From Mycobacterium interjectum (GTDB taxonomy: Bacteria > Actinomycetota > Actinomycetes > Mycobacteriales > Mycobacteriaceae): 64,000 bases of DNA. The notes below the pieces were generated by a model. It was given only the letters and a program-made list of their open reading frames with translations. It was not told where the DNA came from and did not search any database. The stretch spans positions 154,788 through 218,787 of the forward strand of contig LQPB01000058.1 of NCBI GenBank assembly GCA_002102225.1, given 5' to 3'. The position numbers were made by a program, and so were the translations under genes. Below, in pieces: positions 27,001-35,493 of the stretch (position 1 is the stretch's first letter; every line of letters starts with the position of its first letter).

Positions 27001-30000
27001 CAGGACAGCTCGAGGAACAGCCGTTGCTGCGGATCCATGGCCAGCGCCTCGGTCGGAGCGATGCCGAAGAAGGCCGGATCGAAATCGGCGACGCTGTCCA
27101 CGAAGCCACCGGTGTGGGTGTAGCAGGTGCCGGGAACGTCGGGGTCGGGGTTGTACAGTCCGGCCAGGTCCCAACCGCGATCGCTCGGGAATTCGGAGAG
27201 CACGTCGCGACCCTCGGTGAGCATGTCCCACAGGTCGTCGGGGGTATTCACCCCGCCCGGATAGCGACACGACATGCCGACGATCGCGATGGGATCGTCG
27301 CCGGTGGCACGAATCACGGGGGCCTGCTTGATTTCCTGCGGCACCCCGGCGAGTTCGGTGCGCATGTAGCTGGCCAGGCCGTTGGGCGTCGGGTAGTCGA
27401 AGATGAGCGTCGGCGACAGGGCCAACCCGGTCGCGGTTTTGAGCCGGTTGCGCATTTCGACCGCGGTCAGCGAATCAAAGCCCAACTCCTGGAACGCCTT
27501 GTCCGGGTCGATCGCTTCCGCGCTGGTGTTGCCCAGCACCGTGGCGATGTGCGAGCGCACCAGGTCCAGCAATACGGCCTGCTGCTCGGCCTCCGGCAGC
27601 CCCTGCAGGCGTTGCGCGAGAGCCGATTTCGACTTCGCGGCGGCCAGCGTGTCATCGACCCGGCGCCGGGTCGGAGCGCTGAGCAGATCGGCGAACATGG
27701 GCGGTACCGCGACGGCGTGGGCGCGCAGCGCGCCGAGATCGATGCGGGCGGGCGCCAGGAACGGTTCGTCGACGATCAACGCGGTGTCGAACAATTCCAT
27801 CGCCTCGGCCGAGGACAGCGCCAGGATTCCGTCGCGGCCGAGCCGGGCGAGGTCGGCGGCGTCCAGCTCACCGGTCATGGCGCTGGCTTGATCCCACAGC
27901 CCCCACGCCAGCGAGATCGCGGGCAGCCCGTGTGCCCGCCGATGCGCGGCCAGCCCATCCAGGAACGAGTTGGCGGCCGCGTAGTTGCCCTGGCCCGACG
28001 AACCCACCAGCCCGGCCATCGACGAAAACATCACGAACGCCGACAGATTCAGGTCACGGGTCAATTCGTGCAGGTTCCACGCCGCGTCGACCTTGGCCCG
28101 CAACACCTCGTCGACGCGCTCCGGCGTCAGCGAGGTGACCATGGCGTCGTCCAGCACGCCGGCGGCATGGATGACGCCCGAGAGCGGCCGTTGCGTCGTG
28201 ATGTCGGCGATCACCGCCGCCAGCGCGACCCGGTCGGCCGCATCGCACGCGACCGCCCGCACCCGGGCCCCGGCCGCCTCCAGCTCGGCGAGCAGTTCGG
28301 CGGCGCCGGGCGCGTCCGCGCCCCGGCGGCTCAGCAGCGCCAGGTCCCGAACGCCGTGGTGCGCCACCAGATGACGGGCCAGTGTCGAACCGGCCATCCC
28401 GGTTCCGCCGGTGATCAGCACGGTGCCGCCGGCCAGCCCGGCACCCGGCCCAGTGGGCACGGTCATGACGACCTTGCCGATGTGGCGGGCCTGGCTCAGG
28501 TAGCGCAACGCGGTGCGCGCGCGCCGAATGTCAAACGTCGTGACCGGCAACGGCTTGAGGATCCCGGCGTCGAACAGGCCGGCCAGCTCCAGCATCCACT
28601 CGTGCATCCGCGGGCGGCCGGGCTCGAACAGGTCGAAGGCCCGGTAGCGCACTCCCGGGTATTCCTGGGCGACGGCACCGGGGTCGCGGATGTCGGTCTT
28701 GCCCATCTCCAGGAACGTGCCGCCGGGGGCGACCAGCCGCAGTGAGGCGTCGACGAATTCGCCGGCCAGCGAGTCCAGCACCACATCCATCCCGGCCGCC
28801 CCGGTCCTGCCCGTGACCGCCCGGAACTTGTCCTCGAACTCAAGGCTGCGGGAATCCGCGATGTGGTCGTCGTCAAAGCCCATGGCCCGCAGGGTGTCCC
28901 ACTTGCCGCGGCTGGCGGTCGCGAACACCTCCAGGCCCAGATGGCGCGCCAGCTGAACCGCCGCCATGCCCACGCCACCGGCGGCGGCGTGCACCAGCAC
29001 CCGCTGTCCCGGCTTGACATCGGCCAGGTGGATAAACGCCATGTACGCGGTGGTGAAGACCGCCGAGATGCCGGCGGCTTCGGCGTAGGTCCAGTCGGCC
29101 GGCATCGGCACCAACAGCCGCACATCGCCGGGCACCACCGTGCCGCTGCCGTCCGGGAAAAATCCGTACACCGAGTCGCCGACCGCGAACTCGGTGACCC
29201 CGGGCCCGACCTCGACCACCACGCCGGCGCCTTCTCCGCCGAGCAGGGCCTCGTGGGTGAACATGCCCAGGGTGATCATGACGTCGCGGAAGTTGGTGGC
29301 GATGGCGCGCAGGGCCACCCGGACGTGGCCCGGTTCCAGCGGAGCGTCGGCGTTGGGAACCGGCTCCAGTTGCAGGTTTTCGAAGGTGCCCGCGGTGCTG
29401 ATGCCGAGCCGCCAGGGCCGGTCCGCCGGAGGCGTCATGATCCCGTCGACCGCGCGGCTGCCCCGCACCCGCGCGCAATACGCCGCGCCGCCGCGCAGCA
29501 CGATTTGCGGCTCGCCGACCGCCAGCGCGGTGGCTATCGCGCCCTCGTCCAGCGGCCCATCGGAATCCACCAGCACGAAGCGGCCGGGGTGCTCGGTCTG
29601 CGCCGAGCGCACCAACCCCCACACCGCCGCGCCCGCCACATCGGTGACGTCCTGCCCCGCCACGGCCACCGCGCCCCGGGTGGCGACCAGCAGCACCCCG
29701 GTGTCGCGCTCGGTCAACCATGACTGCACGGCGGCCAGCGCCAGGTGCGTGCGCTCATGCGCTCCCGCGACCGGATCATCGTCGGCCGCAATGGATTCGA
29801 ACACTTCATGTGCGATCGGCTCGGCGTTGGTGAGGATCGTTGCCGGCGACCAGTTCACCTCGAACAACCGGTCCGGGCCCGCGCCGGACACCGCCGCGCG
29901 CAGTTGCTGCTCGCTCACCGGACGGGCCGCCATCTCCCGCACCGACAGCACCGGCAATCCGAGTCCGTCGGCGAGCTCGATGGAGACCGACTTCGATGCC

Positions 30001-33000
30001 CCCGGCGTTCCGGCCGGCGCGATCCGCGCACGCACCGCCGATGCGCCGGCGGCATGCAGCGAGACACCCTGCCACGCGAACGGTAACACCACTTCCTCGG
30101 CCTGGCCGTCGATGTGGCGACCCACCACCAAGGCATGCATCGACGCGTCGAGCAGGGCGGGGTGCAGCCCGAACCCGGTGACGGCACCGGCGGAGTCGGG
30201 CAGCCGCGCCTCGGCGAACACCTCGTCGCCGCGCACCCAGGTTGCGGTCAATCCCCGGAATGCGGGGCCGTAGCCGTACCCGCGCGCGGCCAGCCGTTCG
30301 TAGCAGTCGGCGGGATCGACCGCCACCGCGCCGGCCGGCGGCCACACCGACAGGTCCGCAGCGGGCTCGACCGAGCCGGCGCTCAGCGTTCCCTCCGCGT
30401 GGCACACCCAGCCGGAACCGGCGTCGGCGCGCGAGAAGATCGACACACTGCGCCGGCCGCCTTGTTCTTCGGCCCCCACCACGACTTGCACCGCAACAGA
30501 GCCGGACGCGGAATCCTTGGCCGGCAAGATCAATGGAGCTTGCAGCGTCAGTTCGTCGACCGTCGCGCAACCGACCTCGTCGCCGGCGCGGATCGCCAGC
30601 TCCACAAACCCCGCGCCGGGGAACACGGCCACACCGGACACGGCGTGGTCGGCCAGCCAGCCCTGCAGGCTCGGTGCCAACCGGCCCGTCAGCGCCACCC
30701 CGCCCGAGGCCGGCAGCTCCACCACCGCGTTCAGCAGCGGGTGCTCGCTGGTCGCCAGCCCCAAGCCCGCGGCGTCGGCGACGACACCCTCACCGGAGAG
30801 CCAAAACCGCCGGCGGTCAAAGGCATACGTCGGCAGCTCCACGAAGCCCGCTCCGTCGAGCACGCCTCGCCATGCCACACCCACTCCCGCGCAGAACGCG
30901 GTGGCCGCGGAGGTGAGGAACCGCTCGAGCCCGCCGTCGTCGCGACCCAGGGTGGCTACGACGATGGCCTCGGCGTCGCCGGCGGCGCAATCAGTGGCGG
31001 TGTCTTCGATCCCGGCGATCAACGCGGGATGCGGGCTGGATTCGATGAAAGTCCGGTATCCGTGTTCGCATGCGCTGCGCACCGCCTGGTCGAACTGAAC
31101 GGTCTGCCGGACGTTGCGGTACCAGTATTCGGCGTCCAATCCCGCGGTGTCCAAACGGTTTCCGGTCACGGTGGAAAAGAAGGCCGTGCGCGACGAGCGC
31201 GGCTCGATGCCGGCCAGCGCCTCGGCGAGCTCGCCGCGAATCGCCTCGACCTCGACCGAATGCGACGCGTAGTCGACGTCGATCCGCCGCGTGCGCAGCT
31301 CCAGGTCGGCGCAGAAGGCGACGAGTTCGTCCAGGGCGGCCACGTCACCCGACACCACGACGGCGGACCGGCCGTTGACCGCGGCGATGCTGACGCGATT
31401 GCCGTAGGGCGCCAGCAATTCCCGGGCACGCTCGGTGCTGCAGGCGATGGACAACATCCCACCGGGGCCGGCCAGCGACCTCAGGAGCTTGCTGCGCAGC
31501 GTGACCACGCGGGCGGCGTCGCGCAACGACAGCGCGCCGGCGACGTAGGCCGCGGCGATCTCACCCTGCGAGTGCCCGATCACGGCATCGGGGCTCACTC
31601 CGACCGACTTCCACAGTTCGGCCAGCGACACCATCACCGCGAACAGCACCGGCTGCACGACGTCCACCCGGTCCATGCCCGGGGCGCCGGGTGCGCCACG
31701 CAGCACGTCGGTCAGCGACCAGTCGACGAACTCGGAGAACGCCTCGGCGCACGCCTCGATCTGTTGCGCGAAAACCGGTGCGGTGTCGAGCAATTCGATA
31801 CCCATGCCCAGCCATTGGGAGCCCTGCCCGGGGAAGACGAAGACGGTCTTGCCCCCGGCTGCGGCGGTGCCGCGAATGACCGACACGGGTTCGTCCGCGG
31901 CCAGCTCGTCGAGGCCCGCCAGCAACCGGTCCCGGTCGCCGCCGACGACGACGGCCCGGTGCTCGAAGCTCGAGCGGCCCGCCAGCGTCCAGGCCACGTC
32001 GGCGGCGTCGAGCTCACCGTGGGCACGCAGATGCGCCGCCAGCCGAGCGGCCTGAGATCGCAACGCCCGGGCCGACTTTGCCGACACCGCCCACGGCAGC
32101 ACCGCGGGCCCGGGGCCGGCCTGCGGTTGCCCGACGGCGGACCCCGAAACCGGCACTGCCTCCACGATCACGTGCGCGTTGGTGCCGCTGATGCCGAACG
32201 ACGACACGCCCGCCCGGCGAGCCCGGCCGTCGGCCGGCCAGGGGCGCGCCTCGGTGAGCAGCGACACCGACCCCGCGGACCAATCCACGTGCGGGCTGGG
32301 CTGATCCACGTGCAGCGTCGCGGGCAACGTTTCGTGGCGCATCGCCTGCACCATCTTGATGACGCCGGCGACGCCCGCGGCGGCCTGCGTGTGGCCCATG
32401 TTCGACTTGATCGATCCCAGCCACAGCGGCTCGGTGCGGTCCTGGCCGTAGGTGGCCAGCAACGCTTGGGCCTCGATCGGGTCGCCCAGCGTGGTGCCGG
32501 TGCCGTGGCCCTCGACCACGTCCACGTCGGCGGTCGACAATCCGGCGTTGGCCAACGCGGCGCGCACCACCCGTTGCTGCGAGGGGCCGTTGGGTGCGGT
32601 CAGCCCGTTGGACGCACCGTCCTGGTTGACCGCGGAACCTCGGACCACCGCGAACACCGGATGACCCAACCGCTGGGCGTCCGACAACCGCTCGACGACC
32701 AGCATGGCGCCGCCCTCGGACCAGCCGACCCCGTCGGCGGCGCCGGCGTAGGCCTTGCAGCGCCCGTCCGGCGCCAGCCCGCGGTGCCGGCTGAATTCGA
32801 CGAAGACGGTGGGCGTGGCGTTGACGGTCGCACCCCCGGCCAGGGCGAGGTCGCACTCCCCGGACCGCAGCGAGTTCACCGCCATATGCAACGCCACCAA
32901 CGACGACGAGCACGCCGTGTCCACCGAGACCGCCGGGCCTTCCAAGCCGAGGACGTAGGAGACCCGCCCCGAGGCGACGCTGGACGTCATCCCGGTGAGC

Positions 33001-33518
33001 CGGTAGCCCTCGATCTCCTCGGCCAACATCCCGTAGCCCTGCACGATGAGGCCGGCGAACACGCCGGTGGCGCTGCCCCGCAGGCCGGTCGGATCGATCC
33101 CGGCCCGCTCCAGCGCCTCCCAGGACAGCTCCAGCAGCATCCGGTGCTGGGGATCCATCGCCAGCGCCTCGGTGGGCGCGATCCCGAAGAAAGCCGGGTC
33201 GAAGTCCGCGACGCCGTCGACGAAGCCCCCCGTGCGGGCGTAGGTCTTGTGGCGCGCGTCGGGATCCGGGTCGAACAGCCCCGCGACGTCCCAGCCGCGG
33301 TCGGTGGGGAACTCCGTGATCACGTCGCGACCGTCGGCGACCATCCGCCACAGGTCTTCTGGGGTCTCGACCCCACCCGGGAACCGGCACGACATGCCGA
33401 CGATGGCGATCGGCTCGCTCGACCGCTCCAGCAGGGCACGGTTGGTGCGCTTCAGGCGTTCCACCTGGACCAGCGCTTTGCGCAGCGCCTCGGTCGCATG
33501 CTGGAGTTGGTCCACCAT
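21003..33518 (-). CDS. pks12: Type I modular polyketide synthase Pks12 (mycoketide synthase)
   Basis: 4171 aa in two complete modules, each KS-AT-DH-ER-KR-ACP. Module 1: KS Cys203, AT Ser650 (GHSQGE and YASH, methylmalonyl type), DH HxxxGxxxxP near 957, ER near 1515, KR NADPH site near 1698, ACP Ser2016. Module 2: KS Cys2244, AT Ser2685 (GHSIGE and HAFH, malonyl type), DH near 2984, ER near 3552, KR near 3730, ACP Ser4049 (both ACPs LGFDSL). A coiled-coil N-terminal docking helix (residues 1-35) and an acidic C-terminal docking tail (last about 30) are present. Known role of Pks12: head-to-tail assembly of copies that alternate methylmalonyl and malonyl units to make mycoketide, the lipid of mannosyl-phosphomycoketide antigens. 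All catalytic residues checked are present. The M. tuberculosis protein is 4151 aa. Confidence 0.97.
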   Translation of the reverse strand: MVDQLQHATEALRKALVQVERLKRTNRALLERSSEPIAIVGMSCRFPGGVETPEDLWRMVADGRDVITEFPTDRGWDVAGLFDPDPDARHKTYARTGGFVDGVADFDPAFFGIAPTEALAMDPQHRMLLELSWEALERAGIDPTGLRGSATGVFAGLIVQGYGMLAEEIEGYRLTGMTSSVASGRVSYVLGLEGPAVSVDTACSSSLVALHMAVNSLRSGECDLALAGGATVNATPTVFVEFSRHRGLAPDGRCKAYAGAADGVGWSEGGAMLVVERLSDAQRLGHPVFAVVRGSAVNQDGASNGLTAPNGPSQQRVVRAALANAGLSTADVDVVEGHGTGTTLGDPIEAQALLATYGQDRTEPLWLGSIKSNMGHTQAAAGVAGVIKMVQAMRHETLPATLHVDQPSPHVDWSAGSVSLLTEARPWPADGRARRAGVSSFGISGTNAHVIVEAVPVSGSAVGQPQAGPGPAVLPWAVSAKSARALRSQAARLAAHLRAHGELDAADVAWTLAGRSSFEHRAVVVGGDRDRLLAGLDELAADEPVSVIRGTAAAGGKTVFVFPGQGSQWLGMGIELLDTAPVFAQQIEACAEAFSEFVDWSLTDVLRGAPGAPGMDRVDVVQPVLFAVMVSLAELWKSVGVSPDAVIGHSQGEIAAAYVAGALSLRDAARVVTLRSKLLRSLAGPGGMLSIACSTERARELLAPYGNRVSIAAVNGRSAVVVSGDVAALDELVAFCADLELRTRRIDVDYASHSVEVEAIRGELAEALAGIEPRSSRTAFFSTVTGNRLDTAGLDAEYWYRNVRQTVQFDQAVRSACEHGYRTFIESSPHPALIAGIEDTATDCAAGDAEAIVVATLGRDDGGLERFLTSAATAFCAGVGVAWRGVLDGAGFVELPTYAFDRRRFWLSGEGVVADAAGLGLATSEHPLLNAVVELPASGGVALTGRLAPSLQGWLADHAVSGVAVFPGAGFVELAIRAGDEVGCATVDELTLQAPLILPAKDSASGSVAVQVVVGAEEQGGRRSVSIFSRADAGSGWVCHAEGTLSAGSVEPAADLSVWPPAGAVAVDPADCYERLAARGYGYGPAFRGLTATWVRGDEVFAEARLPDSAGAVTGFGLHPALLDASMHALVVGRHIDGQAEEVVLPFAWQGVSLHAAGASAVRARIAPAGTPGASKSVSIELADGLGLPVLSVREMAARPVSEQQLRAAVSGAGPDRLFEVNWSPATILTNAEPIAHEVFESIAADDDPVAGAHERTHLALAAVQSWLTERDTGVLLVATRGAVAVAGQDVTDVAGAAVWGLVRSAQTEHPGRFVLVDSDGPLDEGAIATALAVGEPQIVLRGGAAYCARVRGSRAVDGIMTPPADRPWRLGISTAGTFENLQLEPVPNADAPLEPGHVRVALRAIATNFRDVMITLGMFTHEALLGGEGAGVVVEVGPGVTEFAVGDSVYGFFPDGSGTVVPGDVRLLVPMPADWTYAEAAGISAVFTTAYMAFIHLADVKPGQRVLVHAAAGGVGMAAVQLARHLGLEVFATASRGKWDTLRAMGFDDDHIADSRSLEFEDKFRAVTGRTGAAGMDVVLDSLAGEFVDASLRLVAPGGTFLEMGKTDIRDPGAVAQEYPGVRYRAFDLFEPGRPRMHEWMLELAGLFDAGILKPLPVTTFDIRRARTALRYLSQARHIGKVVMTVPTGPGAGLAGGTVLITGGTGMAGSTLARHLVAHHGVRDLALLSRRGADAPGAAELLAELEAAGARVRAVACDAADRVALAAVIADITTQRPLSGVIHAAGVLDDAMVTSLTPERVDEVLRAKVDAAWNLHELTRDLNLSAFVMFSSMAGLVGSSGQGNYAAANSFLDGLAAHRRAHGLPAISLAWGLWDQASAMTGELDAADLARLGRDGILALSSAEAMELFDTALIVDEPFLAPARIDLGALRAHAVAVPPMFADLLSAPTRRRVDDTLAAAKSKSALAQRLQGLPEAEQQAVLLDLVRSHIATVLGNTSAEAIDPDKAFQELGFDSLTAVEMRNRLKTATGLALSPTLIFDYPTPNGLASYMRTELAGVPQEIKQAPVIRATGDDPIAIVGMSCRYPGGVNTPDDLWDMLTEGRDVLSEFPSDRGWDLAGLYNPDPDVPGTCYTHTGGFVDSVADFDPAFFGIAPTEALAMDPQQRLFLELSWEALERAGIEPGRLRGSATGVFAGVYTQGYGIGAAPAAEGFRLTGQSSSVASGRISYALGLEGPAVSVDTACSSSLVALHMAAQSLRSGECDLALAGGVTVNATPDIFVEFSRMRGLSADGRCKAYAGAADGTGFSEGGGMLVVERLSDAQRLGHPVLALLRGSAINQDGASNGLTAPNGPSQQRVVRAALANAGLSAAEVDAVEGHGTGTTLGDPIEAQALLATYGQDRGEPLRLGSIKSNMGHTQAAAGVAGVIKMVLAMRHELLPATLHVDEPSPHVDWSVGSVSLLTEAQPWPATRARRAGVSSFGISGTNAHVIIEAAPLEAAPAAQRPDLPVVPWAISAKSLPALSSQAARLAGHLRRHSELDVADVAWSLAGRSNFEHRAVVVGAGREQLLNGLDGLAAGEAPAVVQGTATPGKTVFVFPGQGAQMLGMGTGLYAAYPVFADAFDAVLAELDQHLLRPLRDVVWGRDESLLNSTEFAQPALFAVEVALFRLLESWGVRPDFVLGHSIGEISAAHVAGVLSLRNAAVLVAARGRFMQALPAGGAMIAVQATEEEVRPLLPPGVDIAAVNGPASVVISGAQEAAAAVADRLRADGRRVHQLAVSHAFHSPLMDPMIDEFGTVAAGLTVGKPTIPIVSNVTGQLAGDDFASPAYWKRHVREAVRFADSVRFVHSVGANRFLEVGPGGGLTAAIEESLPDTPVITMSALRKDRPEPATLTNAVAQGFVAGMDVDWRAALGTGGFVELPTYAFERRRFWLSGDGAPADAAGLGLAAGEHALLRAVVELPASGGVVLTGRLSPTAQGWLNDHAVGGVVLFPGAGFVELAIRAGDEVGCGIVDELNLAAPLVLPAAGSVAVQVVVGGPDDAGARAVSVFSRAEAGSGWSLHAEGVLRAGSVQPGADLSAWPPVGAVPVDIGDGYEQLAERGYGYGPAFRGLRSMWRRGDEVFAEVELPEDAGVSVAGFGVHPAMLDAALHAVILASDEGELAAGSMLVPFSWQQVSLHAAGATAARARIVPVGPSAVSIELADGLGLPVLSVASMVARPVTDQQLLAAVSSSGPDRLFEVIWSAQPLTAVQPVAVSAWGTAEPDGAEAERTAVVFESAPVAGDVVTEVYAATRAVLPVLQSWLARDGAGTLVVSTRGAMALPGEDVTDLAGAAVWGLVRSAQTEHPGRIVLVDTDAPLDADAVAAVLAAAEPQVVLRNATVYTARVHGSRAVGGLLVPPEDGPWRLGMSSYGTIENLRLERIGDADAPLGPGQVRVAMSAIAANFRDVMIALGLYPDPDAVMGIEGSGVVVEIAPGGGRFAVGDRVMGLFPDGTGTIATTDQRLLAKVPAGWSHTAAATASVVFATARYALVDLAGARPGQRVLVHAAAGGVGMAAVQLARHLGLEVFATASRGKWDTLRAMGFDDDHIADSRSLEFEEKFRAVTGGRGVDLVLDSLSGDFVDASLRLVAPGGVFLEMGKTDIRDPASVARDHTGVRYRAFDLFEAGPERIAQLLDELVALFGEDVLQPLPVTRFDVRRAPAALRYLSQARHVGKVVMTMPDAWVAGTVLITGATGMAGSALARHVVARHGARNLVLVSRRGLDAPGAAELVTELTAAGAQVQVIACDAADREAVAKVLADIPVQKPLSGVIHAAGVLDDAVISSLTPERVDAVLRAKVDAAWNLHELTRDLDVSAFVLFSSMAGLAGASGQANYAAANSFLDGLALHRRKQGLPAISLAWGLWDQASAMTGALGTADRARFGRDGIVAMSSDEALELMDTALIVDEPFMLPAHIDLAALRVKFDNGTLPPMFVDLINAPTRRQVDDSLAAAKSKSALLQRLEGLPEDEQQEVLLDLVRSNIATVLGNSSPESIHPDRAFQELGFDSLTAVEMRNRLKSATGLALSPTLIFDYPNSAALAGYMYRELVGSSEQQGPAVAPGEAEIQRVVASIPVKRLRQAGVLELLLALANEADSGGPAVPVATTETDIAGMDLDALVNAALLNEDDDE

Positions 33519-33809
33519 CTACTAACCTCGCCTAACCCTCACCCGGCATGCGGCCGTTGCCGGGCGTCCCGGCCGAGTCACGGAAGTTGCTGCACGAATC
33601 GGTCTCGTGGATTTTTCGACCAGCGTCGTGCTGCTCTCCGACCCAAGAATGTCGCTCGTGAGTATGGCCAACTCCGGCACAATTTCAAAAACGTCCGACA
33701 CTCCCGGCTGCTAGAGGAGGACCGGCTTGGCTGGTACGCCCGAGTACGGCTGGTCCGCCGCCCATGGCGCGACTGTACTCGGCTACCCATCGGTGGTGGT
33801 CAAACCGGG
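33519..33809. other. Upstream region of pks12, no gene seen
   Basis: 291 bp between the pks12 start and the stop of the Rv2049c-like gene. It should hold the pks12 promoter. GC is lower than in flanking coding DNA around 33600-33700. I cannot pick a convincing -35/-10 pair or a reading frame with coding character. Confidence 0.5.
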
Positions 33810-34172
33810 TTAGACGGCCGCTCGGCGCCATCCGTCGGCGGCCCGGGCCGCCCGGATCAGCACGTCGCACAGGTCGCGCAGCTCCCTCGCCCCGGCGCCC
33901 TCATCCAGCGCGGTCGCGACGTCCTCGGCCGCGCATCGCACCTGGTAGACGCGATCGGACAGGTCGGCAGCCTCGTCGGCCGACAGCACCACCGCGTCGG
34001 CGGGCAAGGCCCCCGCCCCGTCCCGAGTCAAACCGCGCGTCAATGAGGCGCGTTGCTCATAGGCGCGTTGCCGGCACGACTGCCGGCAGTACTGGCGGCG
34101 GCGGCCCATGCCGGCATCGATCACGTCTCGACCACACCAGCGGCACGGTTGGGGGCGGGAGCGGCGGGTCAC
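33810..34172 (-). CDS. Small Cys-rich conserved protein, Rv2049c homologue
   Basis: 120 aa from the GTG at 34172 (VTRRSRPQPCRWCGRDV). The N-terminal 40 residues contain CRWCG and RRRQYCRQSCRQRAYEQR. The C-x2-C and C-x3-C pairs with the basic tail look like a treble-clef zinc finger and suggest nucleic-acid binding. The C-terminal half is helical, acidic and Ala-rich. It sits between pks12 and rbpA like Rv2049c, though the M. tuberculosis annotation is shorter, to my memory about 73 aa. A longer upstream reading to 34271 lacks coding character. Function unknown. Confidence 0.65.
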   Translation of the reverse strand: MTRRSRPQPCRWCGRDVIDAGMGRRRQYCRQSCRQRAYEQRASLTRGLTRDGAGALPADAVVLSADEAADLSDRVYQVRCAAEDVATALDEGAGARELRDLCDVLIRAARAADGWRRAAV

Positions 34173-34250
34173 GCCTGCCGACTGTAGTCGGCCGCCCGTC
34201 GCATCCCCGGTATCATTGAGGGTCGCGTCGCGTATGCCGCGTGTCGGACC

Positions 34251-34277
34251 GGGAACTACGCCGACCGTCATATCGTT
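34251..34277 (+). promoter_or_regulatory. Sigma-E/sigma-H-like promoter of rbpA
   Basis: GGGAACT (34251-34257), a 16-bp spacer and CGTT (34274-34277) match the mycobacterial ECF promoter consensus GGGAACY-N15/16-cGTT. It lies 67 bp upstream of the rbpA ATG on the same strand, giving a leader of about 60 nt. Confidence 0.6.
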
Positions 34278-34344
34278 TTCTTAAGCGGAACAAAACAGCA
34301 CCCCAGACCCAAAGCAAACCGCAGGACCTGAAGGAGTAGCACGC

Positions 34345-34680
34345 ATGGCCGATCGCGTTCTGAGAGGCAGTCGCCTTGGAGCCGTGAGCTACGAGACCGA
34401 CCGCAACCACGACCTCGCGCCGCGCCAGATCGCGCGGTATCGCACCGAGAACGGCGAGGAGTTCGAGGTCCCCTTCGCCGATGACGCCGACATCCCCGGC
34501 ACCTGGCTGTGCCGCAACGGCATGGAGGGCACCCTCATCGAGGGCGACCTGCCCGAGCCGAAGAAGGTCAAGCCGCCGCGCACCCACTGGGACATGCTGC
34601 TGGAGCGCCGCACCGTCGAAGAGCTCGAAGAGCTGCTCAAGGAGCGCCTCGACCTGATCAGGTCGCGCCGCCGCGGCTGA
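34345..34680 (+). CDS. rbpA: RNA polymerase-binding protein RbpA
   Basis: 111 aa, the family length. RbpA binds RNA polymerase and group 1/2 sigma factors and stabilises the open complex; it is essential in mycobacteria. Seen: N-terminal MADRVLRGSRLGAVSYETDR, the central RbpA core domain (IARYRTENGEEFEVPFADDA and on), a basic linker (PKKVKPPRTHWDML), and the C-terminal sigma-interaction helix (RRTVEELEELLKERLDLI). AAGGAG lies eight bases before the ATG. The upstream sigma-E/H-like promoter implies induction by surface or oxidative stress. The location matches Rv2050. Confidence 0.97.
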   Translation: MADRVLRGSRLGAVSYETDRNHDLAPRQIARYRTENGEEFEVPFADDADIPGTWLCRNGMEGTLIEGDLPEPKKVKPPRTHWDMLLERRTVEELEELLKERLDLIRSRRRG

Positions 34681-34698
34681 CCGGCGGCGCCGTCGCCG

Positions 34699-35493
34699 CT
34701 AACTGCGGTCGTTGGCCCGGATCGCGCGAGGGCGGTTGGTTCTTCCCTCGATGCCCCATCGGGTGACTTTGACCAGCGCCTCGCGGATGTTCGATCCGCT
34801 CATCTTGGAGACACCGAGTTCACGCTCGGTGAAGGTGATCGGCACCTCGGCGATGACGAACCCGCTACAGACGGTGCGCCAGGTCAGGTCGATCTGGAAG
34901 CAATAGCCCTTGGAGTCCACGCCGTCGAGACCGATCGTCTCGAGCACCTCGCGGCGATAGGCCCGGTAGCCGGCGGTGATGTCGTGGACGCCGATGCCCA
35001 GCGCCAGCCGGGCGTAGGTGTTGGCCGTCCAGGACAGCGCCCAGCGCCGCCACGGCCAATTTCGCACCGCGCCGCCCTCGACATAGCGCGAACCGATGGC
35101 CAGGTCGGCGCCCGCGTCGACGGCATCCAGCAGCAGGTGCAGCTGTTCGGGCGCGTGGCTGCCGTCGGCGTCCATCTCGACCAGCACCGAATAGTCCCGG
35201 CTCAAGCCCCAGGCGAATCCCGCCAGGTACGCCGCCCCCAGGCCGTCCTTGGCGGTGCGGTGCATCACATGCACGCGGTCGGGGTCGGCCGCCGCGAACT
35301 CGTCGGCGAGCTGCCCGGTGCCGTCGGGGCTGTTGTCGTCGACGATCAGCAGGTGCACGGCCGGGCACGCCTCCTTGAGCCGCCGATGGATCACCGGCAG
35401 GTTCTCCCGCTCGTTGAACGTCGGGATGATCACCAGGACGCGCTCGCTGGGACGGCTGCCCGGGACCCGGGACGCCGGCTGGCCGGTGGTCAT
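34699..35493 (-). CDS. ppm1: Polyprenol-phosphate mannosyltransferase Ppm (GT2)
   Basis: 264-aa family 2 glycosyltransferase that transfers mannose from GDP-mannose to polyprenyl phosphate at the inner membrane leaflet, giving the donor for LAM/LM and protein mannosylation. Seen: VIIPTFNERENL, the nucleotide/metal motif DDNSPDGT, and EMDADGSH. It has no membrane helices, so it depends on Lnt for membrane attachment. The ATG overlaps the lnt stop (ATGA), so the two are translationally coupled. In M. tuberculosis both activities are one polypeptide, Rv2051c; here they are separate, as in M. smegmatis. Confidence 0.95.
   Translation of the reverse strand: MTTGQPASRVPGSRPSERVLVIIPTFNERENLPVIHRRLKEACPAVHLLIVDDNSPDGTGQLADEFAAADPDRVHVMHRTAKDGLGAAYLAGFAWGLSRDYSVLVEMDADGSHAPEQLHLLLDAVDAGADLAIGSRYVEGGAVRNWPWRRWALSWTANTYARLALGIGVHDITAGYRAYRREVLETIGLDGVDSKGYCFQIDLTWRTVCSGFVIAEVPITFTERELGVSKMSGSNIREALVKVTRWGIEGRTNRPRAIRANDRS

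Noticed and set aside
21651..34046. Very long plus-strand open frames (up to about 1300 codons) opposite pks12
   Set aside because: High GC leaves few stops on the antisense strand. The translations are rich in His, Arg, Gly and Asp and lack any domain, while the minus strand encodes the full PKS.
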